Of a DNA stretch of 38,488 nt, positions 27,479 through 36,191 are shown one piece after another. Numbering within the stretch: position 1 is the stretch's first letter; every line of letters starts with the position of its first letter. A model generated the notes under the pieces. It did no database searches, was not told the DNA's origin, and saw only the letters and a list, made by a program, of their open reading frames with translations. Position numbers and translations under genes: made by a program. Origin of the DNA: Bacteroidales bacterium (lineage in GTDB: Bacteria > Bacteroidota > Bacteroidia > Bacteroidales > CAIWKO01); contig JAGNBV010000002.1 in the NCBI GenBank assembly GCA_018004645.1, positions 1 through 38,488 of the forward strand, given 5' to 3'.

Positions 27479-29029
27479 ATGGAAAATAAAATTAAACAAG
27501 TATTAGAAAAGTTTGGTATTAAAGAATTGAACGATGGCGTATGCACCGGCACCGAATGGTTTAAAACCGAGGGAGATGTTACGGTCTCTGTATCGCCTAT
27601 AGACAATCGCGAAATAGCAAAAGTAAAGAATGCAACACTTAATGATTACGAGGCTGTCATGCAGAAAGCCGGAGAAGCTTTTAAAATATGGCGCGAGGTA
27701 CCTGCTCCCCAGCGAGGTGAAATCGTACGACAGATAGGCCTGGCCTTGCGCGAAGCCAAAGAAGATCTGGGTTTTCTGGTTTCTCTTGAGATGGGAAAAA
27801 TTCACCAGGAGGGTATGGGCGAAGTTCAGGAAATGATCGATATCTGTGATTTTTCAGTGGGGCAATCACGATTACTAAACGGGTTTACGATGCACTCGGA
27901 ACGAAAAGATCATCGTGTTTACGACCAATATCATCCGCTGGGAATCGTGGGCTTAATCACGTCATTCAACTTTCCCGTGGCTGTTTGGGCATGGAACTCT
28001 ATGCTGGCAGCCGTTTGCGGCGATGTGATTGTATGGAAGCCAAGTTCAAAAACGCCGCTATGCGCTATAGCTACTCAAAATATTATCGGCGGTGTTTTAA
28101 AAAAGAACAATATTCCTGAGGGTGTATTCAACATGATCATTGCAAAATCTTCGGTTCTCGGCGATAATTTTGTCGCCGATAAGAGAATCCCGCTGTTTTC
28201 AATTACCGGTTCCACCCGAGTGGGAAAACGAGCATGCAAAATTATTGGTGAGCGCCTTGGAAAATCTATCCTTGAATTAGGTGGCAACAATGCGGTAATC
28301 GTTTCTAAGTATGCCGACCTGAACATGGCCATTGCTTCCACGGTGTTTGGCGCTGTGGGTACCTGCGGGCAGCGTTGTACTTCGACAAGAAGAATAATAG
28401 TACATAAAAAGGTTTATAATGAAGTAAAATATAATCTTATCAGTGCTTACGAACAGATTCGGGAAAAAATCGGAAATCCGCTGAACGCTGAAACATTGGT
28501 GGGTCCTCTGGTTGATGAGAGTGCGGTAAATGCTTTCTTAAACGCTATAGAAGAAGTAAAAAAAGAAGGCGGAAAAGTGTTATATGGCGGCTATAAGATA
28601 GAAGATGAAAATAATATTTCCGGGAATTATGTGGTGCCGGCATTGGTAGAAGCCGAAAATCATTATAAAATAGTTCAGGAAGAAACTTTTGCACCGATCC
28701 TTTATCTTATAAAATACGATGGAGAAATAGAAGAAGCCATAGCAATCAATAACGATGTGCCACAGGGTTTGTCGTCTTCCATTTTTACCCTCAACATGAG
28801 GGAAGCAGAAAAATTCCTTGCCGATGCCGGCTCCGACTGTGGCCTGGCCAATGTCAACAGCGGTACATCGGGTGCAGAGATAGGCGGCGCCTTTGGCGGC
28901 GAAAAAGACACCGGAAGCGGGCGTGAATCAGGGTCTGACTCCTGGAAACAATACATGAGAAGACAAACCAATACCATTAATTATAGTAACGAACTGCCAT
29001 TGGCACAAGGTATCAAATTTGAGTTTTAG
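27479..29029 (+). CDS. NAD-dependent aldehyde dehydrogenase, ALDH7 (antiquitin/AmaB) type
   Basis: A 516-aa ALDH superfamily enzyme. It carries LGIVGLITSFNFPVAVWAWN, SITGSTRVGKR, LELGGNNAVIVSKYAD with general base Glu266, and GTCGQRCTSTRR with nucleophile Cys300. The C-terminal ANVNSGTSGAEIGGAFGGEK and SDSWKQYMRR, with the ending NYSNELPLAQGIKFEF, are diagnostic of the ALDH7 subfamily (human ALDH7A1, bacterial AmaB/Pcd), which oxidises 2-aminoadipate semialdehyde/piperideine-6-carboxylate in lysine catabolism. The start is ATG 27479. It opens the operon with the molybdopterin aldehyde oxidoreductase, so the cell encodes two mechanistically different aldehyde oxidations side by side. Lysine catabolism genes are not visible nearby, so the physiological substrate is open. 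Confidence 0.92.
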   Translation: MENKIKQVLEKFGIKELNDGVCTGTEWFKTEGDVTVSVSPIDNREIAKVKNATLNDYEAVMQKAGEAFKIWREVPAPQRGEIVRQIGLALREAKEDLGFLVSLEMGKIHQEGMGEVQEMIDICDFSVGQSRLLNGFTMHSERKDHRVYDQYHPLGIVGLITSFNFPVAVWAWNSMLAAVCGDVIVWKPSSKTPLCAIATQNIIGGVLKKNNIPEGVFNMIIAKSSVLGDNFVADKRIPLFSITGSTRVGKRACKIIGERLGKSILELGGNNAVIVSKYADLNMAIASTVFGAVGTCGQRCTSTRRIIVHKKVYNEVKYNLISAYEQIREKIGNPLNAETLVGPLVDESAVNAFLNAIEEVKKEGGKVLYGGYKIEDENNISGNYVVPALVEAENHYKIVQEETFAPILYLIKYDGEIEEAIAINNDVPQGLSSSIFTLNMREAEKFLADAGSDCGLANVNSGTSGAEIGGAFGGEKDTGSGRESGSDSWKQYMRRQTNTINYSNELPLAQGIKFEF

Positions 29030-29050
29030 CAATTATCTTATACAACTGGA

Positions 29051-29491
29051 ATGACAAAAGATCGTGTTGCAGAAGCGCTCGAAATGTTTACAGCAGGTTT
29101 TCACTGTTCGCAATCCGTGTTCGCCGTGTTCAGCGAAGATTTCGGGGTGCCAAAAGAAACTGCCTTGAAGATTGCGTGCCCTTTTGGCGGAGGCCTGGGC
29201 GGATATGGCAGAACCTGTGGCGCCATTACCGGAGCCATGATGGTGCTTGGGCTGAGATATGGGTCAAGCGATCCGACTGATATTGAAACAAAGAGAATTT
29301 CGCGTGAAAAAACCCGTGCACTCATCGAAAGCTTTGAAAAGCAGCACTATTCCTGCAACTGCAATGACCTTGTGGGTTTTGACCGGAGCCAGCTCAGCGA
29401 TGCCGACCTGATGCTAAAGCTGCCTGTTTTCCATAATACTTGTGGGAAATTTCTGGAGACTGTTGTTGCATATCTTGAAGAAGAACTTTAA
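29051..29491 (+). CDS. C_GCAxxG_C_C family redox-type protein
   Basis: A 146-aa protein of the C_GCAxxG_C_C family. The first conserved Cys lies in AGFHCSQSVF. The central signature appears as GRTCGAITGAMMVLG (CGA-ITG in place of GCA-xxG), followed by the paired late cysteines in YSCNCNDLVGFD and HNTCGKFLE. The spaced cysteines suggest disulfide chemistry or metal/cluster binding; no enzymatic role is established. It lies 21 bp after the aldehyde dehydrogenase and 44 bp before the molybdoenzyme. I recall members of this family next to aldehyde oxidoreductases in Desulfovibrio (DVU1555-like), so a part in enzyme maturation or electron transfer is plausible. Confidence 0.85.
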   Translation: MTKDRVAEALEMFTAGFHCSQSVFAVFSEDFGVPKETALKIACPFGGGLGGYGRTCGAITGAMMVLGLRYGSSDPTDIETKRISREKTRALIESFEKQHYSCNCNDLVGFDRSQLSDADLMLKLPVFHNTCGKFLETVVAYLEEEL

Positions 29492-29520
29492 TAAATATCA
29501 ATTTTAACAACCAATAATTA

Positions 29521-29528
29521 AAAGGAGA
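29521..29528 (+). promoter_or_regulatory. Shine-Dalgarno-like site (AAAGGAGA) before the molybdoenzyme gene
   Basis: AAAGGAGA ends 7 nt before the ATG at 29536, a textbook spacing. Most genes in this window show no such site, which is normal for Bacteroidota, so this one stands out and supports the chosen start. Confidence 0.6.
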
Positions 29529-29535
29529 ACATCTT

Positions 29536-32454
29536 ATGAACCTTAGAAAAATGTGGCTCAATATTAACGGGGCAAATCGCTTATTAATTTGTAATCCTGA
29601 AAAGGATAGCCTTGCTGATGTAGTAAGGCGGATGGGCCTGACAGGTACCAAAGTGGGATGCGATGTTGGTGTTTGCGGGTCATGTTCAGTAATTTTAAAC
29701 GGAAAACTGGTACGCTCCTGTACAAAAAAAATGAAAAACATCGATGAGTACAGCTCGGTTCTGACCATAGAAGGTATCGGTACTCCATTAAATCTTCATC
29801 CCATTCAGGCGGCGTGGATTCATGCCGGCGCAGTACAGTGCGGTTTTTGTGTCCCGGGCTTTATAGTTTCGACATACGCCCTGCTCCACGAAAATGTGAA
29901 TCCCACACGCGAAGAAGTGCGCGACTGGTTTCAAAAAAATAAAAATGTTTGCCGTTGTACAGGTTATGTGCAGATTGTCGATGCAGTAATGCAGGCGGCA
30001 GCCGTGATGCGTGGAGAAAAAACCATGGATGACCTGTTGTTTAAAAAACCCGCTGATGGTGAATATTATGGTAAGCCGGTTCACCGCCCGTCAGCTTTGG
30101 CTAAAGTTTGCGGACTGGCAGATTATGGTGATGACCAGGAACTGAAAATGCCTTCCGAAAAATTGCATGTAGCTTTGGTTCAACCCCGAATAGCTCATCA
30201 TGCCAGGATTTTGAAAATTGATATGGACGAAGCATTGAAAATGCCCGGCATTGTGAAAATAGTAACAGCGCAGGATATCAAAGATGCCGGTGGAACCAAT
30301 ATTATGGCTGAAGGACATTTTCACGAACGTACAACCATTGCTGTACCTACACGTAATGTGCTTTGTGAAGATAAAATAAATCGCTGGGGCGATGTTGTGG
30401 CACTAGTTTGTGCCGATACCAAAGACCGCGCCCGGGCTGCAGCTGCTAAAGTTAAAGTGGAAATTGAAAAACTTCCTGAGTATCTTGGATACCTCGATGC
30501 TGCCATGCCGGATGCAATGCGTATTCATGAAGATACACCTAATATTTTTGCCATGCAGCCGGTGCTTAAAGGTGCCGGGCTGGAAGCCCCGCAGAAGGTA
30601 GCAGAAATAATTGATAAATCTGATTTTAAAGCAGAGGGTAGTTTTTTCTCTACCCGTGAGCCGCACCTTTCCATCGAAGGAGACTCTGTTCAGGCTTATT
30701 TCGACGAAGACGGATACCTTGCTATTCAATGCAAATCACAAGGCGTATATTCATCCGTTGGGCGCATCGGTAATTCTGTTGGACACCCCAAAGATAAAAT
30801 CAGGGTTATTTTGAACCCGACAGGAGCCAGCTTCGGCTGGTCAACCAATGCAGGTGACCTTTGCCTGGCAGCCGCTGCAGCCGTGGTAACTAAAATGCCT
30901 GTTGCCATGTCCATGAGTTACGAAGAACATCAGCATTTTTCAGGAAAACGCCGCCCATGCCATTCTAATGGTAAAGCAGCATGCGATAAAAACGGTAAAC
31001 TTACAGCTGTTGAAATGGAATTTGGCGTTGATCAGGGCGCTTATACTTTTGGCGGTGATGATGTGATTACCAAACAGGTTCGTTTCGGTTTTTTCCCATA
31101 TTCTATCCCGAATGTAGCGGGCCTTTCACGTATTGCCATCACCAATCATAATTTTGGAACGGCTTACCGCAGCTATGGTTCACCACAGGCTTATACCATG
31201 AGTGAAGCACTGATGGATATGCTGGCCGAAAAAGCAGGGATAGACCCCTTTGAATTCCGCTGGAGAAACATCGCCCGTGAAGGAGAAACGAATGTAAACA
31301 GTGTTCCTTTCAGGTTATATCCTATGGAAAAAATGATGGAAATGCTGAAGCCGTATTATGAAAAGGCCGTGAGAGAAGCTAAGGAAAAGGATACCCCCGA
31401 AGTCCGCAGAGGTGTTGGCCTGGCGTGGGGCGGATTTAATGTTTCAGAAGGCCCGACTGATAATGCTACAGTCAGGCTGCAGTTGAATCCTGACAATACT
31501 ATAACCAAATTTGACACCTGGCAGGATCTCGGTCAGGGAGGCGACATTGGCTCGTTGATGGTTGCCCTGGAAGCCCTCAAACCATTAAAACTGACTCCGG
31601 AGCAGATTAAACTCGTGCAGAGCGATACCAAAGAATGCCCTGACAGCGGAATGTCGGCAGGAAGCCGCTCCCATTACATGAATGGCCATGCAACAATAAT
31701 TGCGGCAGAAAAATTAATGGCAGCCATGAAGAAACCGGATGGCACTTTCAGAAACTATGATGAAATGGTAAAAGAGAACATTCCAACCGTGTATGAAGGA
31801 AAATTTTCAAATATCGTTACTCCAGGACTGAGCCGTCTTGACCCCAATACCGGTATTGGCGATCCCACACCAGCATTCACCTATGCGCTTAATATGGCAG
31901 AAGTTGCTGTTGATACCAAAACGGGAAAGACTACAGTCACCCGCTTTGTGTGTGTCTCCGATGTCGGCAAGATTGGAAATAAAGATGCAGTGGATGGACA
32001 GGCATACGGCGGTATTTCGCATAGTATCGGATTTGCACTTTCGGAAGATTACGAAGATGTAAAAAAACATACCAACATAGCTTCCAGCGGCGTACCATAC
32101 ATTAAGGACATTCCCGATGAAATCATTTTATTATACCACGAGAGTGACGATAAAACCGGGCCTTTCGGCTCTTCGGGAGCTTCGGAAGCATTTCAGGCAT
32201 CAGGCCATGTGGCTGTGATCAATGCTATCTATAATGCCTGCGGCGTCAGAATCTATGAATTGCCGGCAACTAAGGAAAAAGTAAAGGCCGGTTTGGAAAT
32301 TCTGGCAAAAGGCGGTAAGATAGAACCTCCAAAAAAATATTACCTTGGCCCGGATATGTATGATGAATTGGAAAATATTCTGGCTAATCCTGTGCCTTAT
32401 GGCGGAATAGATTATTTTAAACCTCTTGGAGGGGCAGGAGAAAGATTTTTCTAA
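29536..32454 (+). CDS. Molybdopterin-dependent aldehyde oxidoreductase (MOP type, xanthine oxidase family)
   Basis: A 972-aa single-chain enzyme closely matching the architecture of Desulfovibrio gigas MOP (907 aa), which oxidises aldehydes to carboxylic acids with water. The first [2Fe-2S] cluster has Cys42, 47, 50 and 62; the second has Cys102, 105, 139 and 141 in CGFC and CRCTG. All are shifted by two from D. gigas. The Moco domains include SREPHLSIEGDS-type sequence (TREPHLSIEGDS), NPTGASFGWSTNAG, AYRSYGSPQAY and FGSSGASEAFQAS with catalytic Glu884. No FAD domain is present, so electrons must leave via the clusters to a partner, perhaps the next gene product. There is a C-terminal extension of about 50 residues (ILAKGGKIEPPKKYYLGPDM onward). 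No signal peptide is present, so it is cytoplasmic. A Shine-Dalgarno site precedes it. Confidence 0.95.
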   Translation: MNLRKMWLNINGANRLLICNPEKDSLADVVRRMGLTGTKVGCDVGVCGSCSVILNGKLVRSCTKKMKNIDEYSSVLTIEGIGTPLNLHPIQAAWIHAGAVQCGFCVPGFIVSTYALLHENVNPTREEVRDWFQKNKNVCRCTGYVQIVDAVMQAAAVMRGEKTMDDLLFKKPADGEYYGKPVHRPSALAKVCGLADYGDDQELKMPSEKLHVALVQPRIAHHARILKIDMDEALKMPGIVKIVTAQDIKDAGGTNIMAEGHFHERTTIAVPTRNVLCEDKINRWGDVVALVCADTKDRARAAAAKVKVEIEKLPEYLGYLDAAMPDAMRIHEDTPNIFAMQPVLKGAGLEAPQKVAEIIDKSDFKAEGSFFSTREPHLSIEGDSVQAYFDEDGYLAIQCKSQGVYSSVGRIGNSVGHPKDKIRVILNPTGASFGWSTNAGDLCLAAAAAVVTKMPVAMSMSYEEHQHFSGKRRPCHSNGKAACDKNGKLTAVEMEFGVDQGAYTFGGDDVITKQVRFGFFPYSIPNVAGLSRIAITNHNFGTAYRSYGSPQAYTMSEALMDMLAEKAGIDPFEFRWRNIAREGETNVNSVPFRLYPMEKMMEMLKPYYEKAVREAKEKDTPEVRRGVGLAWGGFNVSEGPTDNATVRLQLNPDNTITKFDTWQDLGQGGDIGSLMVALEALKPLKLTPEQIKLVQSDTKECPDSGMSAGSRSHYMNGHATIIAAEKLMAAMKKPDGTFRNYDEMVKENIPTVYEGKFSNIVTPGLSRLDPNTGIGDPTPAFTYALNMAEVAVDTKTGKTTVTRFVCVSDVGKIGNKDAVDGQAYGGISHSIGFALSEDYEDVKKHTNIASSGVPYIKDIPDEIILLYHESDDKTGPFGSSGASEAFQASGHVAVINAIYNACGVRIYELPATKEKVKAGLEILAKGGKIEPPKKYYLGPDMYDELENILANPVPYGGIDYFKPLGGAGERFF

Positions 32455-32463
32455 ACCTTTATT

Positions 32464-34698
32464 ATGGCTTACTCACACGAGTTAGTTACCGATTGTTTAC
32501 AATTTGAACGGGCATTCTGCACTGCAGAATGCCCGTTCAATCTTGATATCCGCGATTTTGCCGGCAAATTGCAGCAGGGGCGGTTTAATGTAGCTTATAA
32601 AACATATCAGAATGTGGTTGGATTCCCGGGTATTGTTACCGCATTATGCCCCGAACCTTGCAAAAAGGTTTGTCCTATGAAAGATGCCGGCGGGCCAATT
32701 TCTTTAAAGTGGCTTGAAAAGGCTTCTATGGATCATGCCCGCAATAAAGAACCTGACCAATACAACATGCCGCCGAAGAATAAAAAAATCGCCATCATCG
32801 GCGCAGGAATAAGCGGACTGGCATGTGCATTAAGGCTTTCCACAAAAAAGTATCCTGTCACTGTCTTTGAAAAATCTGATCGTATTGGAGGCCATCTTTA
32901 TGATTTGCTGGATCCTGAAATATTTCTTGAAGATATTAAACTTCAATTCAAATATGAAATCTACCAGCTATACACGGACACAGAAATAACGGATATTGAT
33001 GTGCTGGATTTTGACGCTATATATATAGCCACCGGAAAAAACGGAAATGATTTCGGCCTTTCAAAAGGAAGTGAAGGCCTTTATGCCACTTCAAGGCAGG
33101 GCGTTTTTATAGGCGGTTCAATCACCGGTGCGGACACGATGAAAGCAATTGCCCATGGCCTGAACGTTTCGAATGCCATCGAAGCATACCTGAAAATCGG
33201 GAAAATGAGTTTCGGCGAAGAAATTTCAGGCACTACACGGCTTAAGCCCGAAGCTATACGCAAAATACCCAAAGACCCTATCATACCTGCCGACGGCTGT
33301 GCATATTCAAAAGATGAAGCGATAGCAGAGGCAAAACGCTGCCTGAAATGTTGTTGCGATGCCTGTGTGCATTATTCACCCCTGATGAATTATTTTCAGA
33401 AATTTCCAAGGCGTATCACCGAAGAGGTCGAGATTACCATACATCCCAGTTCGCTGGATGGCAACGCCACACTGGCAACCCGGCTTATTTCAACCTGCAA
33501 CCATTGCGGACTTTGCAAAGAAGTGTGCCCGGTTGGTATTGATGTGGGTGAGTTTCTCCTGAAGAGCCACCGCACCATGCATGAAACAGGTAAAATGCCC
33601 TGGGCATTCCACGAATTTTATCTCAGGGATATGGAATTTTCCAATGGCGAAGCTGGCCTTGTGAAAGCGCCTCATGGGTATGACAAGTGCCGGTTTATGT
33701 TTTTTCCGGGCTGCCAGTTGGGAGCTTCCGATATGCGATATGTTTCAGAGAGTTACAACTATATGACAAAGTATTTTCCGGATACTGCCTTGATGCTTCG
33801 ATGCTGTGGTGCGCCTGCCGATTGGGCCGGCGATGAAAAGATTCACAGCGGGGTTATTGATGCTATCAAAGCCGATTGGAGCAGACTCGGGAAACCCACG
33901 GCTGTATTTGCCTGTCCTATGTGCAAGCAAATGTTCGGAAAGTACCTTCCCGAGATACAGGGCAGGTTCCTGTATGAATTTTTTATTGAAACTGAAACAA
34001 AGCCGGTGGTCAAATATAATAGCAGTAAGGCTTCGGTGTACGATCCTTGTGCAAGCCGTTATGAACCTGACCTCCAGCAGATCATTAGAAATATAGCCAG
34101 CAATGCCGGCTTTATTTTAGAGCCGCTGGTGATGGAAAAAAATATGGCCGAATGTTGCAGCTATGGCGGGCAGGTGGCAATTGCACACCCCCCATACGTA
34201 AATTACAATGTGGAAAAAAGGATCAGGCAAAACGACAATCCTTATATTACCTATTGCTCGAATTGCAGGGATATTTTTACTAAAGCAGGAAAACAATGCT
34301 GGCACATCCTTGATATTATGTTTGGGCTTAACCGCGAGCATGAGAAAATACTAACTATTTCGGAACGGAGACAAAACCGGCTGCACCTCAAGCAACAACT
34401 ACTGAAAGAATATTGGAATGAAACATTTCTTATGGAAAATAACAAAAAGCAACTGATCATTTCTCCTGAACTCAGGGAAAAATTAAATAAAGAAATGATC
34501 TTAGAAACAGATATCTTTACCGTAATTGAATATTGCGAACAGAGTGGACAAAAACTGTTGGATTCAGAAGCCGGCACATACGCGGGCCACAGACAAATAG
34601 GAAATATGACCTTCTGGGTGGAATACCGCATAATGCAGGATGGTTCGTATGAATTGCTGAAAGGTTACTGCCATAGGATGAAAATTGAGGATAATTGA
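32464..34698 (+). CDS. FAD-binding/ferredoxin/double-CCG (HdrB-like) fusion oxidoreductase
   Basis: A 744-aa iron-sulfur flavoprotein. The N terminus resembles the GltD cluster domain (Cys11, 19, 23; 62, 66, 70). The FAD-binding loop is GAGISG (113-118), with IATG (188-191) and GVFIGG (213-218) completing the FAD site. More cysteines lie at 293-301, and a ferredoxin motif CNHCGLCKEVCP at 345-356. Two full CCG repeats follow: C417/CC447-448/CxxC484-487 and C529/CC564-565/CxxC598-601, the pattern that holds non-cubane clusters in HdrB. The last about 100 residues are unassigned. Only 22 residues separate IATG from GVFIGG, so the NAD(P)H domain of GltD is missing. It is 9 bp after the aldehyde oxidoreductase and is a likely electron acceptor for it, passing electrons to a thiol/disulfide or other carrier. 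Confidence 0.85.
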   Translation: MAYSHELVTDCLQFERAFCTAECPFNLDIRDFAGKLQQGRFNVAYKTYQNVVGFPGIVTALCPEPCKKVCPMKDAGGPISLKWLEKASMDHARNKEPDQYNMPPKNKKIAIIGAGISGLACALRLSTKKYPVTVFEKSDRIGGHLYDLLDPEIFLEDIKLQFKYEIYQLYTDTEITDIDVLDFDAIYIATGKNGNDFGLSKGSEGLYATSRQGVFIGGSITGADTMKAIAHGLNVSNAIEAYLKIGKMSFGEEISGTTRLKPEAIRKIPKDPIIPADGCAYSKDEAIAEAKRCLKCCCDACVHYSPLMNYFQKFPRRITEEVEITIHPSSLDGNATLATRLISTCNHCGLCKEVCPVGIDVGEFLLKSHRTMHETGKMPWAFHEFYLRDMEFSNGEAGLVKAPHGYDKCRFMFFPGCQLGASDMRYVSESYNYMTKYFPDTALMLRCCGAPADWAGDEKIHSGVIDAIKADWSRLGKPTAVFACPMCKQMFGKYLPEIQGRFLYEFFIETETKPVVKYNSSKASVYDPCASRYEPDLQQIIRNIASNAGFILEPLVMEKNMAECCSYGGQVAIAHPPYVNYNVEKRIRQNDNPYITYCSNCRDIFTKAGKQCWHILDIMFGLNREHEKILTISERRQNRLHLKQQLLKEYWNETFLMENNKKQLIISPELREKLNKEMILETDIFTVIEYCEQSGQKLLDSEAGTYAGHRQIGNMTFWVEYRIMQDGSYELLKGYCHRMKIEDN

Positions 34699-34699
34699 G

Positions 34700-34894
34700 A
34701 TGGAAGAAAAAAAGAAACTGATATGTTGCAAATGCCATAAAGAATTGGAACTGAAGAAGACGGATTTTACCTACCTGGGACATAGTTTTTTCACCGAGTT
34801 GCCGCGGTGCCCTGAATGCGGCGCAGTATACATTTCAGAAGAGCTTGTAAAAGGCCGCATTTCGGATGTGGAGATGCAGCTTGAGGATAAATAG
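34700..34894 (+). CDS. 64-aa zinc-ribbon/rubredoxin-like protein
   Basis: A 64-aa protein with two cysteine pairs, ICCKCHKELELKK and PRCPECGAVYIS, arranged as a zinc ribbon or rubredoxin-like knuckle. ATG 34700 is one base after the preceding stop and is preferred over the TTG five codons upstream. The next ATG comes one base after its own stop, so translation is probably coupled. I recall a similar short protein beside the same genes in Desulfovibrio (DVU1557-like, called a redox protein). It may bind Zn or Fe and deliver electrons to the radical SAM enzyme that follows; this is inference. Confidence 0.8.
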   Translation: MEEKKKLICCKCHKELELKKTDFTYLGHSFFTELPRCPECGAVYISEELVKGRISDVEMQLEDK

Positions 34895-34895
34895 T

Positions 34896-36191
34896 ATGAA
34901 TAACGCAAAGATACTGAATAAAACATGGAGCCTTTGCCCTGTATGCCTGAAACGCATACCGGCAGAAAGAGTAAAAAAAGGGAAGAAAGTTTTTTTAATA
35001 AAAACCTGTGAAGAACATGGACCTTTTGAAGCACTTATCTGGGGAGGATTCTCCGAAATAGATACCTGGCTGGGCGGTAAGGAAAAGCCCTGGACAAAAG
35101 ATCCCCAATGTCCCGATAATTGCGGACTGTGCCCCGATCATCAGCAGAAAACATGTTGTATCATTGTAAATGTTACAGCTAACTGTAACCTGAATTGCCG
35201 TTTCTGTGTGGCGGATCATGAAAACATAAAGGAGCCCTCGTTTGAAGAAATCATAGAATCACTTTCTAAAATCATTGAAAAAGATAAAACCCTAATTCAG
35301 TTAAGCGGAGGAGAACCAACTATACGCGAAGACCTTCCTATGATTATCAAGGAAGCAAAGAAAGTCGGTGCAAAATATGTTCAGCTTAATTCAAACGGGA
35401 TACGCCTTGGTGAAGACAAAGATTATGTAAAAGAACTTGCTGAAGCAGGCTTGTCTTTTGTGTTCATGCAGTTTGACGGCACTGAAGATGCGATGCACGA
35501 ATATATCCGGAACAGGCCGCTCCTGAAAATTAAGCAACAGGCCATCGAGAATTGTGCTGCATATAACCTTGGCGTAACCCTGGTACCGACGATTGTTCGT
35601 GGTGTTAACTCGCAAAATATCGGAAATATCATTCGCTATGCTATAGAGCGAGTACCGGTTGTGCGTGGCGTACATTTTCAGCCTGTGACTTATATGGGCC
35701 GTATACCAGGTATCCCAAGTGATGTTAATCGTTTCACACTAGATGAACTGGTGTTTGAAATCCAACTACAAACGGATGGGCTTATTAAAGCCGAACATCT
35801 GCTGCCGTCAGGTTGCGATCATCCGCTTTGCGGGTTTCACGGCGATTTTGTGGTGGAGAAAGATCAGGTCTTACCGTTGTTGAGCAATAAAAGTACTGGT
35901 AGTAGTTGTTGTTGCGGCAGCGTGCCGGCGGAAAAAAACAGGGAATTTGTCGGACGCCGATGGCTAAGGCCTGTGCCGGATGCAGAGATGGATTCGTGTT
36001 GTGGCGACCTTCATGATATGGAGTATTTTCTTAAACGTGTCAAAACAAACGGTTTTACAATAACGGCTATGGCATTTCAGGATGCAGGGAACATTGATCT
36101 TGCCCGCCTGCAGCAATGCAGTCTCCATGTTTATGATAAGGGGCGTATAGTACCTTTTTGCTCATACAACCTTACGGCATGGAAGAAGTAA
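34896..36191 (+). CDS. Radical SAM protein of the MJ0619/Tes-like (TrsS-like) group
   Basis: A 431-aa radical SAM enzyme. The N-terminal metal-binding region CPVCLKRIPAE ... IKTCEEHGPFEALIWGG and CPDNCGLCPDHQ precede the SAM cluster motif NCNLNCRFC (Cys97, 101, 104), with QLSGGEPTIRED as the SAM-binding GGEP block. This N-terminal pattern is shared with MJ0619/tetraether-synthase-type enzymes, which carry out demanding C-H activation. A C-terminal cysteine-rich zone (GCDHPLC, SSCCCG, DSCCGD, PFCSYN) may hold auxiliary clusters. ATG 34896 follows the zinc-ribbon stop by one base and is preferred over GTG 34866. The 3' end overlaps the methyltransferase by 13 bp. The product it makes is unknown; homologs in aldehyde oxidoreductase loci are called TrsS as I recall. 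Confidence 0.82.
   Translation: MNNAKILNKTWSLCPVCLKRIPAERVKKGKKVFLIKTCEEHGPFEALIWGGFSEIDTWLGGKEKPWTKDPQCPDNCGLCPDHQQKTCCIIVNVTANCNLNCRFCVADHENIKEPSFEEIIESLSKIIEKDKTLIQLSGGEPTIREDLPMIIKEAKKVGAKYVQLNSNGIRLGEDKDYVKELAEAGLSFVFMQFDGTEDAMHEYIRNRPLLKIKQQAIENCAAYNLGVTLVPTIVRGVNSQNIGNIIRYAIERVPVVRGVHFQPVTYMGRIPGIPSDVNRFTLDELVFEIQLQTDGLIKAEHLLPSGCDHPLCGFHGDFVVEKDQVLPLLSNKSTGSSCCCGSVPAEKNREFVGRRWLRPVPDAEMDSCCGDLHDMEYFLKRVKTNGFTITAMAFQDAGNIDLARLQQCSLHVYDKGRIVPFCSYNLTAWKK

Noticed and set aside
32464-34698. NAD(P)H-dependent glutamate synthase small subunit (GltD)
   Set aside because: The NAD(P)H-binding domain is absent, no GltB is present, and the C-terminal half is HdrB-like.
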